From Carettochelys insculpta (taxonomy: Eukaryota; Chordata; Testudines; Carettochelyidae), in the NCBI RefSeq assembly GCF_033958435.1, contig NC_134142.1, forward strand, positions 102,309,001 to 102,373,000: a stretch of 64,000 bases of DNA, given 5' to 3'. The position numbers and the translations under genes are program-made. Positions 59,945 to 64,000 of the stretch are shown here, piece after piece. Below the pieces are notes generated by a model. The model ran no database searches and was not told the origin of the DNA. It was given only the letters and a program-made list of their open reading frames with translations. Each line of letters opens with the position of its first letter. Position 1 is the first letter of the stretch.

Positions 59945-61764
59945 TTCACTCTCTTCTAAATAACTTGAGGTCTTGGGCAAGGAGCCAGTGTATACTTTCT
60001 GGTATACATTTGTCATAGCTCCAGTCTCCATCAGATAAAGAAAATTAATCTATTTTCATATCTCTTTGTTGAATCCAAACATTAATTTATTACAAAGTAA
60101 TTTAAAACCACAAAATTAAAAAAAAAAAAGAACAAAAGCGAGTGCTAAGTTTACGGGTATTTTCTTTGCTAAAACAGAGTGCTATAATTTTTAGATACCA
60201 TATTAGTTGTCAAAGCCACTGACATCACTCATGCCTTTGGAGTGGTGTAAATCAGCCCTTCAGACTGGAAGCAATCCCAAATTGTAGGGTTTTCTTTTTT
60301 TTTTTTTTAAATTAAGATTTACTAATATGACTCATGCAGTGTTTCCAAGAAATGCGGCAAATATAGTGAACTGGGTGCATTATTTCTGCCTTTTTATTCT
60401 ACTCTCATTCAGCACTTATAATGGTAATGAAGTCCAATTACAAATGCATGTGACTGCCTGTTGTAATCTGTCAGTGTGTTTTTGAAAAACCTTGTGCCAG
60501 TTCAGTATTGGTCATTAGATAATAAGGATTGATAAAACGTAAGGGGCAAAATGTTAAAAATGCTACTATCGATTAGAATGCACCTTAATAATGAAACCAT
60601 GGGCCTGGGGACGAAAGCCATGGATCATTTTGACAATTCGGCCTTAGATTGTGGATGAGACAGAGTAGGGACAATTAATCCCTCAGAGCCACAAATCGCA
60701 AATAAAGTAGTTGCAGCTCATTACAACTTGACCTTGCTAAATGGCCTTGAAAATATAAGTGACCTTCCAGTACCTGTAAAGTTTACCAAGCTCTGTTGAA
60801 AAGAAGTGTTACTTTTAAATTTGGGAATCACACAACTTAATTTTAACAAAGCAGTGTTCATGAAAGGAGCTATTAGCTACTGCCTTAGATGACCCAAATT
60901 ACTAGTGTATTATGGAACTGATGGCAAAGTTATAAAGAAATGTTGGGAAGGATCTTGCAAGTCAAAAGTCCTGCTGTGAGCAATTAACATTGCACTACTA
61001 TAGGTTAAAAGAGACAATGGCTTCAATGGACTGTCTCCTAATTCCAGTTAGGGCTTTTATAAATGAAGCAGCATTCTTGGAACACTGCACAATTATAGCC
61101 AAGTACTCCAATGTCCACTTCTGAGTCCAAATCTTCTATAGCAGAAGTTAGCCCTTCTCTGAGCAAATGGTTCTCATTTTGCTTGGCATTAATTGTGCCG
61201 TTATGGGAGGGCAACATGAGTCTGTGTACTAATTGTGTTACAGGTACTCTATCTCAAAGTCTATTATGATTTGGAGACCTACCATGGGGTGGCCATTACT
61301 AGCAGACCATCATGGGACTGCTCTATCAGAATGGATAGAAAGAATAGTTGGGGGAGAGAATCAGAAATTAAATCAGAATATGTAACTTCACGTCCTTGAG
61401 ATCTTATTTCTTTCAAAGTTTTATTGCTCTCTCAAATGGTGAAGTAAATTTCACCACTGGATGTGCCTTTGTAATTCTTTAATATTTTTTCCCATTTCTT
61501 GCTCTTTGAGATGAAAAGATACGTCATGTGCCTAAATACTAAGAGATGGTCAAATATAATGGACCTGTTTCTGATCTCATTTAGTCTGGTTTTATACTGG
61601 TGGAACTGAATTAAGTTTAGTGGATATATGTTTAATTTGCACCTGTACCAATGGAAGGAGAACTAGACAATATTTGCAGAATATATTAATCACCAAATTT
61701 GGCTGGTTTTCATTTACTTGTCCGGTTTTTTTACTTGCAGCATTTGCCTAGTTTTTAAATTGAC
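59945..61764. other. Unique non-coding sequence
   Basis: AT-rich with poly-A/T runs at 60,118-60,129 and 60,296-60,309. No gene seen. Confidence 0.5.
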
Positions 61765-61767
61765 TAT

Positions 61768-62320
61768 GGCTACGTCTACAGTAGCCCCAAACTTCGAAAT
61801 GGCCACGCAAATGGCCATTTCGAAGTTTACTAATGAAGCGCGGAAATGCATATTCAGCGCCTCATTAGCATGCGGGTGGCCGCGGCACTTCGAAATTGAC
61901 GCGCCTCGCCACCGCGTGGCTCGTCCCGATGGGGCTCCTTTTCGAAAGGACCCCGCCTACTTCGAAGTCCCCTTATTCTCATGAGCAGATGGGAAATAAG
62001 GGGACTTTGAAGTAGGCGGGGTCCTTTCGAAAAGGAGCCCCGTCGGGACGAGCCGCGTGGTGGCGAGGCACGTCAATTTCGAAGTCCCCTTATTCTCATG
62101 AGCAGATGGCAATAAGGGGACTTTGAAGTAGGCGGGGTCCTTTCGAAAAGGAGCCCCGTCGGGATGAGCTGCGCGGTGACGAGGCGCGTCAATTTCGAAG
62201 TGCCGCAGCCACCCGCATGCTAATGAGGCGCTGAATATGCATTTCAGCGCTTCATTAGTAAACTTCGAAATGGCCATTTGCTTGGCCATTTCGAAGTTTG
62301 GGGCTAGTGTAGACACGGCC
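61768..62320. mobile_element. Fold-back DNA transposon (553 bp), shared MITE termini
   Basis: Ends GGCTACGTCTACA and TGTAGACACGGCC; duplication TAT (61,765-61,767 and 62,321-62,323). The whole element is a long inverted repeat. Each arm carries its own subterminal hairpin (AACTTCGAAATGGCC paired with GGCCATTTCGAAGTT; near 61,790-61,828 and 62,261-62,298). In the centre-right a block of about 115 bp (61,969-62,083) is tandemly repeated (62,084-62,197). The terminal 13 bp match the 710-bp MITE family, so both probably used the same transposase. Confidence 0.88.
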
Positions 62321-62323
62321 TAT

Positions 62324-63201
62324 ATGTGACATTTTGAATACACTGCTCCAGTGAATAATGGCAACATTTGATGAAAAAATATTGGAAGATTTTTTTGAAT
62401 ATTTAATTTCTTTATCAAACTTGTCTTACGATTTTTGTTTAAAATACTCCACAACCATACCAGTATTAAGAAGTATTTGTTTAGCCTTTTGTTCACACAA
62501 ATTTTGTGGGAGGAAGTATAAAAGCTAGTAGCAAAAATTCAAAAATGCCAAAATTGGGGAAAAAATGGCAAAAATACTCCTAGAATTTCCTTTCTCAACT
62601 CCTACTCCCATATTTTGACTAATCAAGAGGACATGAGGAGGTACATTTTGTCCATTCATGAGTGCTGTGATATATTTTGGCTAAGTGGCACTGTGATGGG
62701 TGAACCTGGTCATGTATTAATGCTTAAGGAATTAAATTAATTTGCATAACTAGCCCAAGGTCCTATGATAAACAGACAAATTCACATTCCCCAATACTTG
62801 TGTAATAGTCCAACTTACATCCTTATGTACCATTGCCCTCTGCTGAACAAAATCAGATGCTCAAAAGCTTGTATCCTCTTTCTACCAGCTAAGGTAGAAA
62901 GGAGATGCTCCTTTAACACATCAGCTAAAGCAGTTGATATAGGACATGAACGTAAACATGGATGCCGTGTGTGTACGTCTAGCTAAGAAACAGGATGTCT
63001 GCAGTGCTAATATTCCCAATGACGTCAGTGCATCAAGCCCTTCTGTGACTACACGATATTTTATTTACTCATTCTTTCTTTGAAATAGGCAAAAAAGAAT
63101 GCTTATCCTCAAGGTACTCGAGGTCCCTGCTATAAATTATAAAATTTCTCTCTCAGAAAACCATATTCGTCAACATGGGACAAATATTATTTACCTCAAA
63201 A
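62324..63201. other. Unique non-coding sequence
   Basis: AT-rich, no gene recognised. Confidence 0.5.
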
Positions 63202-63216
63202 TTCTCTATATAAATA

Positions 63217-63640
63217 TTAGAGAGGTGGCTATGTTAGTCTGTATCTTCGAGAACAAGAAGTCATCCTGTGGCACCTTATAGACTAACAAAGAGAGGGAAG
63301 CCAGAAAGACTGGGAGTGCCTGCCCCCTTACAAAAGCAGCTTCTCTGCCCTGGATGTTAATATCTCTCCATTAGACTCTGACAATGGGCCATATCCCCCT
63401 GTATCATCTAGCTTGTTTTTTCCTCTTTTGATACACACTCCTGGTAATGGGCTATTTCCACCTTGCTGAATACACCTTGTCAGCTCTGGCCCTCCCTTTT
63501 ACTGGGACCCCACTCTTTAAATATCCCTGTGGAAACCCCCCCCCCCCAACTTATGCATCTGATGAAGCGGGTCTTTGCCCACGAAAGCTTATGCTCCAAA
63601 ATATCTGTTAGTCTATAAGGTGCCACAGGACTTCTTGTTG
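63217..63640 (+). mobile_element. Retroposon with 15-bp target duplications
   Basis: TTCTCTATATAAATA flanks it at 63,202-63,216 and 63,641-63,655. The 424-bp insert begins TTAGAGAGGTGGCTATGTTA and ends CCACAGGACTTCTTGTTG. GAACAAGAAG...GGCACCTTATAGACTAACA near the start is repeated inverted at the end. The long duplication shows retroposition. Same family as 4222-4309 and 30,120-30,245. Confidence 0.85.
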
Positions 63641-63664
63641 TTCTCTATATAAATAAGATAAGAG

Positions 63665-63862
63665 AATTGGAGATACATATCTCCTAGAACTGGAAGGGAC
63701 CTTGGGAGGTCATCTAGTTCAGTCCCTTGCCTTCTTGGCAGGACCAAGCACCATCCCTGATGTCTATTCGCCCCAACCCCTTAATGGCCTCCTCAAGGTT
63801 TGGGCTCCCAAACCTTTTTAGTAGGCCAATGCTCAAACCACTGAGCTATCCCTGCCCCCAGT
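63665..63862 (-). mobile_element. tRNA-derived SINE of turtle Cry type
   Basis: On the minus strand it starts GGGGCAGGGATAGCTCAGTG (a tRNA-like A box) followed by GTTTGAGCATTGGCCTACTA, then CTTGAGGAGGCCATTAAGGG, and ends GATGACCTCCCAAGGTCCCT plus TTCCAGTTCTAGGAG, a CR1-like 3' tail. This order fits the tortoise Pol III (Cry) SINE of cryptodiran turtles. It is the main evidence for the host group. Confidence 0.85.
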
Positions 63863-64000
63863 AAATATATGAGCTTTGCAGCTTACCCTGAAGGCTAATC
63901 AAGTCAGGCTATTTCAGACCAGGAGAGAGGGTTGGTTTCAGAGCTGAGGACACTTAACTTAGAATGTTCTGTGATCAACCTTCTGTCCTGTAAATTGCGG
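63863..64000. other. Right-end unique sequence
   Basis: Nothing recognised. Confidence 0.5.

Noticed and set aside
1..64000. CRISPR arrays, bacterial operons, phage systems
   Set aside because: The sequence is vertebrate: LINEs, SINEs, MITEs and splice signals; no regularly spaced repeats.

Overview
The window is eukaryotic, vertebrate, non-coding DNA dominated by transposable elements; I recognise no host protein-coding gene, tRNA or rRNA gene. The repeat content points to a cryptodiran turtle: several CR1 LINEs (one with an intact SGNH-esterase ORF1 and an intact endonuclease/reverse-transcriptase ORF2), a tRNA-derived SINE of the turtle Cry type at the right end, RTE-like LINEs, a MIR-like SINE, and hAT- and Harbinger-like DNA transposons. 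Most open frames are fragments of these elements.

Layout. 0-8 kb: AT-rich unique sequence, a hAT-like element (371-1187), a short retroposon with 12-bp target duplications (4222-4309) and a likely retroviral solo LTR on the minus strand (about 6.93-8.01 kb). 8.4-16.2 kb: an RTE-like LINE with 10-bp target duplications, split by a full-length CR1 (about 11,105-15,780) whose ORFs are both open. 16.2-19.3 kb: the rest of the repeat that the RTE entered, plus a clean hAT element (16,819-17,412). 19.3-24.0 kb: a nest in which a minus-strand CR1 fragment was entered by a 710-bp Harbinger-like MITE and by a small palindromic element, and the latter by a second RTE with 11-bp target duplications. 24-36.5 kb: mostly unique, with a (TG)n tract, a minus-strand RT fragment, hAT-like elements and a MIR. 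36.6-39.3 kb: a second LINE type with a zinc-finger-like C-terminus, interrupted by a near-identical 710-bp MITE. 40.1-42.1 kb: a composite hAT-like block with a large inverted repeat. 42-48.5 kb: unique. 48.5-50.7 kb: an old CR1 with a third MITE in its tail. 54.1-57.8 kb: a three-layer nest, CR1 > LINE > MITE. 58-64 kb: a candidate spliced exon, a 553-bp fold-back transposon, a retroposon with 15-bp target duplications and a Cry-type SINE.

Two points stand out. First, in the intact CR1 the ORF1 stop codon directly follows TTTAAAC in the exact phase of a -1 ribosomal frameshift site; ORF2 is in the -1 frame, is open across the junction, and has no ATG before its catalytic endonuclease asparagine. 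ORF2 may therefore be made as an ORF1-ORF2 fusion. Second, one Harbinger-like MITE family (four copies, all about 710 bp) lies inside LINEs every time, each with a 3-bp target duplication checkable against the interrupted host sequence. It keeps a consensus Kozak ATG, which suggests it is a deletion derivative of a transposase gene.
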